A stretch of 64,000 nucleotides of DNA from Flavobacteriales bacterium (GCA_025451235.1 JANWKT010000007.1:375511-439510); one strand, 5' to 3'; positions 14,233 to 23,830 are shown, counted from the first letter of the stretch. Numbers and translations: made by a program. Notes: generated from the letters alone by a model not told the origin.

Positions 14233-14825
14233 GTAAAGAATTAGCAAAAGAAAATTTCTGGAACTGGTTCAACTCAAACAAAAATGCATTAGAAGAATTT
14301 ATTCAAGATCCGGAAAGAGATTATACCATTTATCATCAATTGACCGATGAGCTTCAAAAATTCAGCGAACTTTTGTACCCTGAGATCACCATCAACGAAA
14401 AAGATCAATTCGTATTAATCATTACACCCAATGGAATTACGGATGGAATTGAGCCTACCAGAGAAATTGTGGCTGCTGCTCCTGCAGTCAACGGTTGGGA
14501 GATCATTCGATTTAGACAACCCCGGGACGAGGTTTCCCTGGAATTCGACGGAGTGTTTTACGAAAGTAGCGATATTGAGATCATTCCTGAATTAGATGAA
14601 GCACGGGATAAGGTGAACATTATTTTATTTATCCGTAATATGGATAAAGATCCCAAGAATTACCAGACCTTGGCTTTTTTATATATGGACCATATCCTGG
14701 GTGAATTTAATTCCATCACAAAGGTTGGGTATATTGATTTTAAGCATTTAGATCCTGATGAAAGTGTGGAGGGTTCCATCAACCTATTGGAGCTAAGAAA
14801 GCTCATTGAAGAGAACTTATATTAA
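14229..14825 (+). CDS. conserved cytoplasmic protein of unknown function
   Basis: 198 residues. Visible features are FWNWFNSNKNALEEF at the N-terminus, VLIITPNGITDGIEPTREIVAAAP, GWEIIRFRQPRD, and near the end FLYMDHILGEFNSITKVGYIDF. The FW.WF...AAP...GW...F.P arrangement is shared by small proteins sometimes found near toxin/immunity or effector genes, but I cannot name the family. It overlaps the previous gene by 4 bp and ends 1 bp before the GNAT gene. Confidence 0.65.
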   Translation: MSKELAKENFWNWFNSNKNALEEFIQDPERDYTIYHQLTDELQKFSELLYPEITINEKDQFVLIITPNGITDGIEPTREIVAAAPAVNGWEIIRFRQPRDEVSLEFDGVFYESSDIEIIPELDEARDKVNIILFIRNMDKDPKNYQTLAFLYMDHILGEFNSITKVGYIDFKHLDPDESVEGSINLLELRKLIEENLY

Positions 14826-14826
14826 T

Positions 14827-15363
14827 ATGTATTTGAATACCCATATCACCGAACGACTGCAAATAAGACCATTAACTGAAAAGGACACCGATGTATGGGA
14901 AAAATTTTTTCATTATCCTGAATGTATCCAATATCTCCCCTTACAAAAAGATAAAAATCCAAATGAAAAAGCGGCCTTCTGGATTGAGAAACAACTGATG
15001 CGGTATAAAGAAAATCGTTATGGACTCATGGCCCTCGTGCATCGTGAAACAAACGAATTGATCGGCCAATGTGGATTATTGACCCAGGAAGTAGACCATG
15101 AACCTGTTCTTGAAATAGGTTATCATTTATTCCCCCAACATTGGAAACAGGGCTATGCAACAGAGGCAGCAACTTTCTTTAAAAACCTGGGGTTTAAAAA
15201 TGCCTATGCCAACGAATTGGTGAGCATCATTGATGTCGGAAATCATGCTTCGGAAAAAGTAGCCACCCGGAATGGAATGAAGAAAATAAAAACCACGAAA
15301 TTCTGGGATTTGCAGGTGAATGTATTCTCCATTCAACTGCATGAATGGAAGAAGACCCAATAA
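14827..15363 (+). CDS. GNAT family N-acetyltransferase (RimJ/RimL-like)
   Basis: 178 residues from ATG 14827, one base after the previous stop. It begins ITERLQIRPLTEKDTDVW, the usual RimJ/RimL start. It continues LMALVHRETNELIGQCGLL and EIGYHLFPQHWKQGYATEAA, where the Q/R-x-x-G-x-A acetyl-CoA loop appears as KQGYATEA, then ATRNGMKKI near the end. It should transfer an acetyl group to an amine, possibly a protein N-terminus. It is last in the operon with the zinc-ribbon proteins, so a substrate in that group is conceivable. Confidence 0.8.
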   Translation: MYLNTHITERLQIRPLTEKDTDVWEKFFHYPECIQYLPLQKDKNPNEKAAFWIEKQLMRYKENRYGLMALVHRETNELIGQCGLLTQEVDHEPVLEIGYHLFPQHWKQGYATEAATFFKNLGFKNAYANELVSIIDVGNHASEKVATRNGMKKIKTTKFWDLQVNVFSIQLHEWKKTQ

Positions 15364-15366
15364 AAA

Positions 15367-17271
15367 TTATTCTCCGTACCAATGTGCACCTCCATCACCA
15401 TGGAAGTGGGTTTGATAAATTTTGTCTTCTCCGCTAACCATTTCAATCACATACATTCCAACGGGTAAAACAAGAGAGTTTACATCCAGCATATAATCCC
15501 TGGATTTAAGGGTATGCATAATCTGTCCGGTCATATTATATACATTCACTATAATTTCCTGACCAGGAATAAAGTCACAGGAAGAAACTTGAAATATTTC
15601 ACTGTTTCCATCATAATCCACTTGTTTCAAACGGTAGTAGTTGATGCCTTCCAATGGCTTCTCATCGATAAAAGTATATTTCAATGTATTGTTTGAGTTT
15701 CCATTTCCTACTTCCACTCCGATGTCTTCGAAGTTAGTTCCATCTGCGGATCGTTGGATCATGAAATAATTATTGTTGATCTCAGAGGAGGTGATCCATT
15801 CAACCGACATGCGGTTCCCTTTTTGTGTACACCAAAAACTTTCTAATTCTATCGGTAGCGGACCGCATCCAATAGTAGCTGATCCAAAAAAGTTAAGCGG
15901 AACCGTGGTAGTTAATCCGGAGTAATTAGAAAAACTTACAATATATTGCTGACCGGCTGTTACGGCTATCGGTTGTTCAAAATCTCCTGCATTTCCCCCC
16001 GGAGGTACTGGATTTGCCATTCCGGTAAATTGCTGGCATGAAGCGTTCCAGTTACATGCGATGGGTGGAAGCGTATTGGAGGCAATACCCGGACAAGTGG
16101 AAGCATTATAAGGTCCCCACATTACCCAGTCATAGCATCCCACCCCACCAGCAGCTCCGAAAGAAAACTCCAGGTTACCTGAAGTGAGAATATTGATCAA
16201 TACCCAGGTGGAATTGAGTTCACCAGATAAATGACAACCAGAATTACAACAGTTAGGATTGGTTCCCGGATTGCTCACGGAATAAGAGGTATATTCAGTT
16301 GTTCCTCCAGGTCCACTTGGTGTAATATTAAAAGAAGTATTACTGCATGCATTTACCGGATTTGGACAATCCCCATTCGTAACCGGTGCAAAAGGGTTGG
16401 TAACACAGATCCCAAAAGTACCATTGTTGTTATTTCCATTTTCCCATACCCTGATCCATAAAGTGGCCCCTGGTGTTAAACCCGTAAGGTTAAGTGCAGG
16501 CATATTTCCATTTACACTGCTGTTATCATCACATGCTACTAAAGTTAAAGCAGCACAGGTCCCTGAATAAACCGCCATGCCTCCATCCAGTATTACACCG
16601 GTTTGTGTATCAAAATTAAGTATACCTGATGCAGGCACTACAACCGTAAACCATACGTCACCTCCGGCATAGCCTGCACAAAATGGCAAGGGAACTCCGG
16701 GTGATGCTGTTGCATTCAGGTTAGTATAGTTGGCATAGCTGCATACACTGCTAACGACCAATGGTGTTGCACTACATGGGTTATCATTGGCTGGAGGTAC
16801 AGGAGCAGTAACACATAAAGAGGAAATCGACATGTTTTGTGTACCTATATTTCCAATCCTTATATAATAAAAAGTTCCGATGGTTAATCCAAAAACAGTT
16901 GTAGCTTCAGTTTGTGCAGAATTTGCAGTAGTATTTGTATTTGAGCATCCCAGTTGGGTCAAGGTTCCACATGGCCCTGAAAATATCTGCAGATATAGAT
17001 TTCTATTACCTGAATTTGCAGTGATAGTAGCCTGGGTAGCGGTTGCCTGAAACCTGTACCAACCTTCACTTTGGGCCGTTTGGCCTGATCCGCATATATT
17101 GGTATTCGTAACTCCCGGTTCCATGGTATTATCAGTTACGGTAACTGAGGAAACACAAGGGCCGTTCACAATAACGGTGGGTGCAGCGGCACAGGTGGCA
17201 CCAGGAACTTGAGCATGAATGAAGGGAGCAACTAATAGAAACGGAAGTGTGAGGAGTAAACTTCTTTTCAT
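15367..17271 (-). CDS. secreted T9SS cargo protein, paralog 1 of a tandem pair
   Basis: 634 residues; signal peptide ends APFIHAQ. Residues about 25-155 are a beta domain (EGWYRFQATATQATITANSG, a PPC-like pattern). About 165-290 is a second similar domain (GDVWFTVVVPASGILNFDTQ, then ATLWIRVWENGNN). About 300-475 is a Cys-rich domain (CNWNASCQQFTG, GPYNASTC). Then come the LPIELESFWC linker and a C-terminal sorting domain (VNVYNMTGQIMHTL, LPVGMYVIEM). It ends in an unusual THFHGDGGAHWYGE tail, also present in the neighbouring paralog. It faces the GNAT gene with 3 bp between stops. Confidence 0.85.
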   Translation of the reverse strand: MKRSLLLTLPFLLVAPFIHAQVPGATCAAAPTVIVNGPCVSSVTVTDNTMEPGVTNTNICGSGQTAQSEGWYRFQATATQATITANSGNRNLYLQIFSGPCGTLTQLGCSNTNTTANSAQTEATTVFGLTIGTFYYIRIGNIGTQNMSISSLCVTAPVPPANDNPCSATPLVVSSVCSYANYTNLNATASPGVPLPFCAGYAGGDVWFTVVVPASGILNFDTQTGVILDGGMAVYSGTCAALTLVACDDNSSVNGNMPALNLTGLTPGATLWIRVWENGNNNNGTFGICVTNPFAPVTNGDCPNPVNACSNTSFNITPSGPGGTTEYTSYSVSNPGTNPNCCNSGCHLSGELNSTWVLINILTSGNLEFSFGAAGGVGCYDWVMWGPYNASTCPGIASNTLPPIACNWNASCQQFTGMANPVPPGGNAGDFEQPIAVTAGQQYIVSFSNYSGLTTTVPLNFFGSATIGCGPLPIELESFWCTQKGNRMSVEWITSSEINNNYFMIQRSADGTNFEDIGVEVGNGNSNNTLKYTFIDEKPLEGINYYRLKQVDYDGNSEIFQVSSCDFIPGQEIIVNVYNMTGQIMHTLKSRDYMLDVNSLVLPVGMYVIEMVSGEDKIYQTHFHGDGGAHWYGE

Positions 17272-17314
17272 TATTTAGGGTATTAGTTAATCTATATATA
17301 ATGCAATATACAAA

Positions 17315-19135
17315 TTATTCTCCATACCAATGCGCTCCTCCATCTCCATGAAAATGAGTTTGATAGGTTTTCTCATTGCCATGAATGATCTCCAAAATAT
17401 ACATCCCAACCGGCAAGGTAAGTCCGTTGATATCCACCATATAATCTGCAGTGCGGATCGACTGTATGATCTGACCGGTCATATTATAAATATTTACTTC
17501 CGATTCCTGTCCGGGTGTAAAATCACATACCGAGGTTTGAAAGGTTTCGGTTTTACCATCAAAGTCTACCTGCTTCAGCCGATAATAATTAGGTCCTGGC
17601 AAAGGATGGTGATCGGTAAAATTATATTTCATGGCAGCATTTGAGTTTCCACTGCCGGGTTTTGTTCCTATATCTTCAAAATTTACTCCATCGGGTGATC
17701 GTTCGACCACAAAATAATTATTGTTGGTTTCAGAAGAAGTGATCCATTCCAACGACATTTTCGTTCCTTTTTGGCTACAGAAAAAGCTAAGAAGTTCAAT
17801 GGGAAGAGGTCCACAACCAATGGTAGCCGTTCCAAAAAAGTTGACCGGTATAGTGGCCGTTTGACTTGAATAGTTAGAGAAACAAAAGATATATTGCTGA
17901 CCCGCAATGACTGCGAAAGGTGCTTCAAAATTGTTGGCAATACCACCTGGAGGCAGTGGAGCGGCAATTCCTGTAAATCCATCACAGGTACCATTCCAGT
18001 TGCACCTGAGTGGGGTTAATGAATTGGAGGCAATATTGGTACAGGTAGATGCATTGTAAGGCCCCCACATCGACCAATCATAACAAACAAATCCACTTGC
18101 CGGACTTCCAAACGAACATTGAAAAGTTCCAGAGGTTTGTATGGTCACTCTTAACCAGGTGGAATGTACTTCCCCCGTAATGAGACAACCCTGGTTACAA
18201 CAGTTAGGATTAACCGATGGATTACTTACCGATCCCGTTCCAAATTCAACGATATTTCCAGGTCCACTGGGGCTAATGCTCAATGAAGTATTGCTGCAGA
18301 CATTGATGGCATTCGGACAATCACCTGGATTGGGTGGAGGGTTGGGATTCACCACACAAATTCCAAAACTTCCGTTGTTGTTATTTCCGTTTTCCCATAC
18401 CCTGATCCACAAGGTAGCTCCCGGAGTTAAACCGGTAAGATTCAATGCAGGCATGGCACCATTCGGACTGCTATTATCATCACAGGCCACCAAACTTAAA
18501 GAACCGCAGGTTCCTGAGTAAACAGCCATTCCTCCATCGAGCATGATGCCGGTTTGTGTATCAAAATTAAGCTGACCTGATGCAGGAACTGTAACCGTAA
18601 ACCAAACATCACCTCCGGCATAGCCTGCACACAATGGAAGGGGAACCCCAGCTGTGTTGGTTGCTGAAGCATTCGTATAAGTGGCATAAGAGCAGGTTAC
18701 CGTAACTGGAAGCGGTGTGGCAGTGCAAGGATTGTCGTTGGGCGGAACTCCACAACTCACCAGAATATTTCTGCTGGCTGCCTGGGTTCCGCAGGCTGGA
18801 TTGGTATGAATATAAATCCTGTATAAACCTGTTACCGCTGGAGTATAAGCAACAGAACCGGTTCCCGAAGCCACAGCCGCGGGAACATTTGTGGCCACCG
18901 TAAGGAAATCGGTCCCAATGGAGGAACTGAAAATATAGGGTGTACCAGCGGTAAGATTAACTGTTGAGTATTCACCGGCATACTGACCGGAGACCAGAAT
19001 ATTGGGGCTTCCATTGCAGACAGGTGTAGCACCTGATTGCCATAAAACACCAGTAAGGCATTGGCTGAATAGCCCCACAGGACCTATTCCCAATAAGATG
19101 ATAACAAAGTAGTGGACAAGTACTTGTTTTTTCAT
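17315..19135 (-). CDS. secreted T9SS cargo protein, paralog 2 of a tandem pair
   Basis: 606 residues with signal peptide ending GLFSQ. From about residue 135 to the end it is closely similar to the gene at 15367: PPNDNPCTATPL, GDVWFTVTVPASGQLNFDTQ, the Cys-rich domain, the LPIELLSFFC linker, the sorting domain and the same THFHGDGGAHWYGE tail. The first about 130 residues are different and end in a Cys pair (CGTQAASRNILVSCG). A tandem duplication followed by replacement or loss of the N-terminal domain explains this. The two genes are 43 bp apart and probably co-transcribed from upstream of 19135. Confidence 0.85.
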   Translation of the reverse strand: MKKQVLVHYFVIILLGIGPVGLFSQCLTGVLWQSGATPVCNGSPNILVSGQYAGEYSTVNLTAGTPYIFSSSIGTDFLTVATNVPAAVASGTGSVAYTPAVTGLYRIYIHTNPACGTQAASRNILVSCGVPPNDNPCTATPLPVTVTCSYATYTNASATNTAGVPLPLCAGYAGGDVWFTVTVPASGQLNFDTQTGIMLDGGMAVYSGTCGSLSLVACDDNSSPNGAMPALNLTGLTPGATLWIRVWENGNNNNGSFGICVVNPNPPPNPGDCPNAINVCSNTSLSISPSGPGNIVEFGTGSVSNPSVNPNCCNQGCLITGEVHSTWLRVTIQTSGTFQCSFGSPASGFVCYDWSMWGPYNASTCTNIASNSLTPLRCNWNGTCDGFTGIAAPLPPGGIANNFEAPFAVIAGQQYIFCFSNYSSQTATIPVNFFGTATIGCGPLPIELLSFFCSQKGTKMSLEWITSSETNNNYFVVERSPDGVNFEDIGTKPGSGNSNAAMKYNFTDHHPLPGPNYYRLKQVDFDGKTETFQTSVCDFTPGQESEVNIYNMTGQIIQSIRTADYMVDINGLTLPVGMYILEIIHGNEKTYQTHFHGDGGAHWYGE

Positions 19136-19173
19136 AGTAAGAACTTAGCATTAAACTTGGGGAAACAGTATAA

Positions 19174-19192
19174 AGTAGAATAACATTCTACT
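19174..19192. promoter_or_regulatory. palindromic site upstream of the T9SS tandem pair
   Basis: AGTAGAAT-AAC-ATTCTACT is a perfect 8-bp inverted repeat 39 bp upstream of the start at 19135. It lies just before a weak TATACTGTTT (-7-like) on the minus strand. It could be an operator for the cargo genes. Single occurrence, so low weight. Confidence 0.3.
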
Positions 19193-19339
19193 ATCCTAAA
19201 GATAATGTTATTTTAACCAAGGACAAGCCTATTTCGACGTGAATTTCTTACATAATTCACATTTTTGGATTCAATACTTGATCAATCAGCTAATTATGGC
19301 AAAAGATCCGGTTAATAAAAGAACGAATAGCCTGATCCT

Positions 19340-19507
19340 TTAACTCATTCCATGGTGGTCTTGCTGGTCATTCTCCATATGAAACTCGATAGTATTTGGC
19401 ATGTCCGACCTTTCTTTGTATACATTATGCCAGGCGATCATATAGGCCATTACCAATGCCCAGGCAAATTTGCGGCTCAATTTTCCTATAGATCTGAGAA
19501 ATTTCAC
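19340..19507 (-). CDS. possible 55-residue protein
   Basis: From GTG 19507 the frame reads VKFLRSIGKLSRKF, then AWALVMAYMIAWHNVYKERS, then DMPNTIEFHMENDQQDHHGMS and stop at 19340. The composition looks protein-like, with a short hydrophobic helix followed by a charged, His-rich tail, and TAAATTTG (a TAnnTTTG match) lies just upstream. There is no ATG in frame before the helix, and the frame closes upstream at 19568. The opposite strand is also open here. It may be a small membrane peptide or a gene remnant. The rest of 19193-19632 shows nothing else recognisable. Confidence 0.3.
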   Translation of the reverse strand: MKFLRSIGKLSRKFAWALVMAYMIAWHNVYKERSDMPNTIEFHMENDQQDHHGMS

Positions 19508-19632
19508 AAGATCAAATTTACAAAAAGAGAGCCAGAAAATAAAAACTGCCAGTATGACATGTATTGTCTACCTGTTCATAGTAAAACCGATGCAGGGGTG
19601 CCCTTTACCGAACAGCGTTCAGCTGGACGGGC

Positions 19633-19666
19633 ATAAAAAAACCTCTTTGAAAAGATCAAAGAGGTT
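19633..19666 (-). terminator. Rho-independent terminator of gltA
   Basis: On the minus strand AACCTCTTTGA, loop TCTT-like, TCAAAGAGGTT then T residues (plus-strand 19640-19666 with A run 19635-19640). It lies 27 bp after the gltA stop. Confidence 0.85.
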
Positions 19667-19692
19667 CCCAATATCTATATTGCGTTTTTTAA

Positions 19693-20979
19693 TTAGCGAT
19701 CAGCTATATTCACATAGTCCCTTGCTTTGGGTCCCACATAGATCTGTCTTGGACGACCAATAGGTTCTTTGTTCTGGCGCATTTCGTTCCATTGGGCGAT
19801 CCAGCCAGGAAGGCGGCCTACGGCAAACAATACGGTGAACATATCTTTGGGAATACCCATGGCCCTGTAAATAATGCCAGAGTAAAAATCCACATTCGGA
19901 TATAATTTTCTTTCGATGAAATATTCGTCATGCAAAGCTACCTCTTCTAGTTTTTTGGCAATTTCCAGCACCGGATCTTTGATGCCCAAACGATTCAATA
20001 CATCATCACAAGCTTTTTTAATGATCTTGGCACGTGGATCAAAATTTTTGTACACCCTATGTCCAAATCCCATTAAACGAAAACCGTCGTTTTTATCTTT
20101 TGCTTTCTCAACCCATTTATCAACTGAACCTCCGTCTTCTTTGATTTTATCAAGCATTTCAATGACCTCCTGATTCGCACCACCATGCAAAGGTCCCCAA
20201 AGGGCAGTTACACCGGCAGCAATAGAAGAATATAGATTGGCTTGGGATGATCCGGCCAAACGAACTGTAGAAGTCGAACAGTTTTGTTCATGATCGGCAT
20301 GCAGGATCAATAACTTGTCTAATGCATTTACGACAACAGGATCCATTTCATATTCTTCGGTTGGCATAGAGAACATCATGTTCAGAAAATTTTCTACATA
20401 GCCCAATTTATTCTTTGGGTAAATAACCGGATGCCCTATGGAATTTTTATAAGCCCAAGCAGCAATGGTAGGAAACTTAGCCAGTAATCGGGTCATGGTT
20501 AAATTGATCTTTACCTCTCCCCTATGCGGATTCAAGGACTCAGGATAAAAAGAAGATAAAGCACAGGTAACCGAGGACACCACTCCCATCGGATGGGCAA
20601 AAGTGGGGAATGCACTGTAAAACCTCCGCATATCCTCGTGTATCAGGGTATGTAGCTTGATATTTTCGGAAAAGCTCTCTAATTGCAATTTGGTGGGTAG
20701 ATCCCCATAAATGAGTAAATAAGCCACTTCCTGAAAATCAGACCTCTCGGCCAGTTGCTCAATCGGATAGCCGCGATACCTGAGTATCCCTTGTTCTCCA
20801 TCCAGGAAAGTAATACCGCTAACGGTGGCTCCGGTATTTTTATACCCCGAATCCAGGGTAATATAACCTGTTTCAGCCCGAAGGTCATTGATATCAATGG
20901 CTTTTTCCTGCTCTGTACCTTCAATTACAGGCAATTCATATGTCTTGCCCTGTAGCTCTAATTTAGCGATTTCTGACAT
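19693..20979 (-). CDS. gltA: citrate synthase
   Basis: 428 residues, the length of type II hexameric citrate synthases. It condenses oxaloacetate and acetyl-CoA to citrate in the TCA cycle, in the cytoplasm. Signature segments: LHADHEQNCSTSTVR (first active His region), GPLHGGANQEV (second active His), GFGHRVYKNFDPRA (substrate Arg) and VDFYSGIIY (catalytic Asp). The N-terminal beta domain (SEIAKLELQGKTYELPVIEG) is the usual one for this type. It is monocistronic, with its own terminator downstream and a tandem repeat in its leader region. Confidence 0.97.
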   Translation of the reverse strand: MSEIAKLELQGKTYELPVIEGTEQEKAIDINDLRAETGYITLDSGYKNTGATVSGITFLDGEQGILRYRGYPIEQLAERSDFQEVAYLLIYGDLPTKLQLESFSENIKLHTLIHEDMRRFYSAFPTFAHPMGVVSSVTCALSSFYPESLNPHRGEVKINLTMTRLLAKFPTIAAWAYKNSIGHPVIYPKNKLGYVENFLNMMFSMPTEEYEMDPVVVNALDKLLILHADHEQNCSTSTVRLAGSSQANLYSSIAAGVTALWGPLHGGANQEVIEMLDKIKEDGGSVDKWVEKAKDKNDGFRLMGFGHRVYKNFDPRAKIIKKACDDVLNRLGIKDPVLEIAKKLEEVALHDEYFIERKLYPNVDFYSGIIYRAMGIPKDMFTVLFAVGRLPGWIAQWNEMRQNKEPIGRPRQIYVGPKARDYVNIADR

Positions 20980-21032
20980 GTTCTTCTTTTTAATAGTAAG
21001 GGATAATCAAGGGTAATATACTCTGTTTTATA

Positions 21033-21114
21033 ATATGTTCGAGCCAGGCTCACAAATGGTTATTAATATATGTTCGAGCCAGGCTCACAAATGGTTATTA
21101 ATAATGTTCGAGCC
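21033..21114. repeat. tandem 35-bp repeats in the gltA upstream region
   Basis: The unit ATGTTCGAGCCAGGCTCACA (plus AATGGTTATTAAT) starts at 21035 and 21070, with a truncated third ATGTTCGAGCC at 21104; spacings are 35 and 34 bp. Each full unit contains the palindrome GAGCC-A-GGCTC. It lies 55-135 bp upstream of the gltA start codon, so it could hold binding sites or be slippage-prone DNA. Confidence 0.75.
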
Positions 21115-21210
21115 GAAAGTAAATAAAAAACTAATACAAATACATCCGTGTTTTATGAAATTTAAATAAAAAAAAGGTCGGTTTTAGTGGGTTTTAATTG
21201 AGATTATTAT

Positions 21211-21241
21211 TTGGGACTTGTAAAATAAAATAGTAGCTTTG
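21211..21241 (+). promoter_or_regulatory. rpsO promoter
   Basis: TTG at 21211-21213 and TAGCTTTG at 21234-21241 are separated by 20 bp, matching the Bacteroidota -33 TTG / -7 TAnnTTTG promoter. It ends 22 bp before the rpsO ATG. Confidence 0.7.
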
Positions 21242-21263
21242 CGGCTTGTAAAAAAGTAAAAAG

Positions 21264-21533
21264 ATGTATTTGAATACAGAAGCGAAGAAAGATATCTTCA
21301 AAAAGTACGGTAAATCTGAGAATGACTCAGGTACCGCCGAAGGCCAAGTGGCCTTGTTTACGGAAAGAATCAACCATTTGACCGAGCACCTTAAAAAGAA
21401 CCCAAAGGACTTTGGCACTGAGCGTTCACTGATCAGTTTAGTAGGTAAACGCAAAAAACTCCTCAAATACCTTGAAGCCAGTGATATCGAAAGATACAGG
21501 GCTATCATTAAAAAGCTGAAACTTAGAAAATAA
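21264..21533 (+). CDS. rpsO: 30S ribosomal protein S15
   Basis: 89 residues, the standard S15 length. It binds 16S rRNA (central domain) early in 30S assembly. The typical sequence is visible: TEGQVALFTERINHLTEHLK appears here as AEGQVALFTERINHLTEHLK, then RSLISLVGKRKKLLKYLEASD and YRAIIKKLKLRK. It lies directly upstream of pnp, the usual rpsO-pnp order, but has its own terminator. Confidence 0.97.
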   Translation: MYLNTEAKKDIFKKYGKSENDSGTAEGQVALFTERINHLTEHLKKNPKDFGTERSLISLVGKRKKLLKYLEASDIERYRAIIKKLKLRK

Positions 21534-21548
21534 TATTCGCGAAGCGAA

Positions 21549-21582
21549 AAAAGGCGTCCCTTTAACCTGGATGCCTTTTTTA
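21549..21582 (+). terminator. terminator after rpsO
   Basis: AAGGCGTCC (21551-21559) pairs with GGATGCCTT (21569-21577), including one G-T pair, followed by TTTTT. It separates rpsO from pnp at least partly. Confidence 0.75.
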
Positions 21583-21617
21583 GTTTTTAGCTTCATTTCA
21601 TTTAATTCAAAATATTC

Positions 21618-23774
21618 ATGTATAATTTAATTTCAAAAACATTCGATATTGGGGATGGTCGTACCATCACAATCGAAACAGGAAAACTGGCCAAACAAGC
21701 GGACGGGTCGGTGGTTGTAAAATTTGGTAATACCATGTTGTTGGCAACTGTTTGTGCAAAAAAAGAAGCAGGAGAAAATGTGGACTTTATGCCACTTACT
21801 GTTGACTACCAGGAAAAATATGCTGCTGCCGGAAGGTTTCCAGGCGGATTCTTAAGAAGGGAGGCCAGACCTTCTGACTATGAAGTGTTGATCTCAAGAT
21901 TGATTGACCGGGCCTTACGCCCTTTGTTCCCAGATGATTATCATGCCGATACCCAAGTATTGGTAACCCTCATGTCGTTGGACGAAGAGATGCTACCTGA
22001 TTGTTTGGCTGCCTTGGCTGCTTCTGCGGCCATTGCTGTTTCTGATGTTCCCTTTAACGGACCTATTTCGGAAGTACGTGTAGCCAGGGTAAACGGTAAA
22101 CTAACCGTAAATCCTACAAAAACACAGATATCCCAGTCTGACATCGACATCATTGTAGCAGGGAATATGAAGGATGTGAATATGGTAGAAGGCGAGATGA
22201 AAGAGGTATCTGAAGCAGACATGTTAGAGGCCATTAAGTTTGCACATGAACATATCAAGATCCAGGTAAAAGCTCAGCAAGAACTGGCAGCCGAAGTGGG
22301 CAAGGCTAAAAAAGAATATAGCCACGAAACCAATGATGAAGATCTGAAAAAAGCCATCTTCGCTGCATGCTATGATAAATGTTATGCTATCTCAGGCGAA
22401 GGAAATGCCAATAAAAAAATAAGAAGCGAAAAATTCAAAGCTGTGATCGAAGAGTATATAGCTACGATGCCAGTGGAAGAATATGAAGCCAAAGAATTCC
22501 TTGTTTGGAAATATTACCATGACGTGGAAAAGAAAGCCATGCGTGATTGTGTATTGAATACACGTAAACGTTTGGATGGTCGTGCCCTGGACGAGATCCG
22601 TCCGATCTGGTCTGAAGTGGATTATTTACCATCTACCCATGGTTCGGCCATATTTACCAGAGGCGAAACCCAGTCTTTGACCACGGTAACCTTAGGTACC
22701 AAACTCGATGAGCAGATTATTGATGGAGCTGTTATTGAAGGAACCAGCCGTTTCCTGTTGCATTATAACTTCCCTCCTTTCTCAACAGGTGAGGTAAAAT
22801 TTATGAGAGGAACAGGTCGCAGAGAGGTAGGACATGGAAACCTGGCCTTAAGAGCACTTAAAGTAGTAGTACCTTCAGATTTCCCATATGCGATCCGCAT
22901 TGTATCAGATGTATTGGAATCCAATGGTTCCTCTTCTATGGCTACGGTTTGTGCAGGCTCGTTGGCGTTGCATGATGCCGGTGTTGCTATCAAAGAGCAT
23001 GTAAGCGGTATTGCCATGGGTTTGATCACCGATGGTGAAAAATATGCTGTACTGAGCGATATATTAGGTGATGAAGATCACCTGGGAGATATGGACTTTA
23101 AAGTATGCGGTACTTCCAAAGGGATCACTGCCTGCCAAATGGACATCAAAGTGGACGGTCTTTCTTATGAGATCCTGCAACAAGCCTTGGATCAGGCGAA
23201 GGCGGGTCGTGCTCATATTTTAGGTAAGTTGAATGAGACCATCGCTAAACCAAGAGAAGATTACAAACCATTTGTACCAAGAATTGTAACCCTGGAGATC
23301 TCTACCGAATTTATCGGAGCTGTGATTGGCCCAGGCGGAAAACATATCCAGGAACTTCAGAAAGAAACCGGTACAACGATCAGTATTGAAGAAAGAGATA
23401 ACAAAGGGATCGTTGAAATTGCTGGTGCCAATAAAGAAGGAGTTGAAATCGCTGTTGCCCGTATAAAAGGCATCACTGCTTCTCCTGAAATTGGAAGCAC
23501 TTACCATGGTACCGTTAAAAAACTCATGGCATTTGGAGCCTTTGTTGAATTCCTTCCTAAAAAAGAAGGATTGCTACATATCTCTGAATATGATTGGAAA
23601 AAAACAGATGATATTGCCAATGTTTTAAAGGAAGGCGACAGGCTGGATGTTAAATTATTGGAAATAGACCCTAAAACCGGAAAATTCCGGCTGAGCAGAA
23701 AAGCCTTGTTGCCTAAACCGGAAGGAATGGGTGATAAAAAACCGGCTACAAACACTGCCCCTGCTGCAGAATAA
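21618..23774 (+). CDS. pnp: polyribonucleotide nucleotidyltransferase (PNPase)
   Basis: 718 residues. It degrades RNA 3' to 5' by phosphorolysis and can add tails; trimeric, cytoplasmic. Domains in order: first RNase PH domain (about 1-140, with [21 protein letters not shown]), helical linker (about 145-310), second catalytic RNase PH domain (about 315-545, [25 protein letters not shown] with the metal-binding Asp residues), KH domain (about 555-610, [15 protein letters not shown]) and S1 domain (about 620-690, [19 protein letters not shown]). The Pro/Ala-rich end is normal. Confidence 0.97.
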   Translation: MYNLISKTFDIGDGRTITIETGKLAKQADGSVVVKFGNTMLLATVCAKKEAGENVDFMPLTVDYQEKYAAAGRFPGGFLRREARPSDYEVLISRLIDRALRPLFPDDYHADTQVLVTLMSLDEEMLPDCLAALAASAAIAVSDVPFNGPISEVRVARVNGKLTVNPTKTQISQSDIDIIVAGNMKDVNMVEGEMKEVSEADMLEAIKFAHEHIKIQVKAQQELAAEVGKAKKEYSHETNDEDLKKAIFAACYDKCYAISGEGNANKKIRSEKFKAVIEEYIATMPVEEYEAKEFLVWKYYHDVEKKAMRDCVLNTRKRLDGRALDEIRPIWSEVDYLPSTHGSAIFTRGETQSLTTVTLGTKLDEQIIDGAVIEGTSRFLLHYNFPPFSTGEVKFMRGTGRREVGHGNLALRALKVVVPSDFPYAIRIVSDVLESNGSSSMATVCAGSLALHDAGVAIKEHVSGIAMGLITDGEKYAVLSDILGDEDHLGDMDFKVCGTSKGITACQMDIKVDGLSYEILQQALDQAKAGRAHILGKLNETIAKPREDYKPFVPRIVTLEISTEFIGAVIGPGGKHIQELQKETGTTISIEERDNKGIVEIAGANKEGVEIAVARIKGITASPEIGSTYHGTVKKLMAFGAFVEFLPKKEGLLHISEYDWKKTDDIANVLKEGDRLDVKLLEIDPKTGKFRLSRKALLPKPEGMGDKKPATNTAPAAE

Positions 23775-23802
23775 CCAGTTTGTTAATAATAATTTTAGAA
23801 TT

Positions 23803-23830
23803 AAAAAAGGTTGCCCAGGCAACCTTTTTT
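23803..23830 (+). terminator. terminator after pnp
   Basis: AAAAAAGGTTGCC (23803-23815) and GGCAACCTTTTTT (23818-23830) form a 13-bp stem with a T run, 28 bp after the pnp stop. Confidence 0.9.

Noticed and set aside
19352-19636. 95-codon plus-strand frame after the T9SS pair
   Set aside because: It runs into the gltA terminator and looks less protein-like than the minus-strand reading of the same segment.
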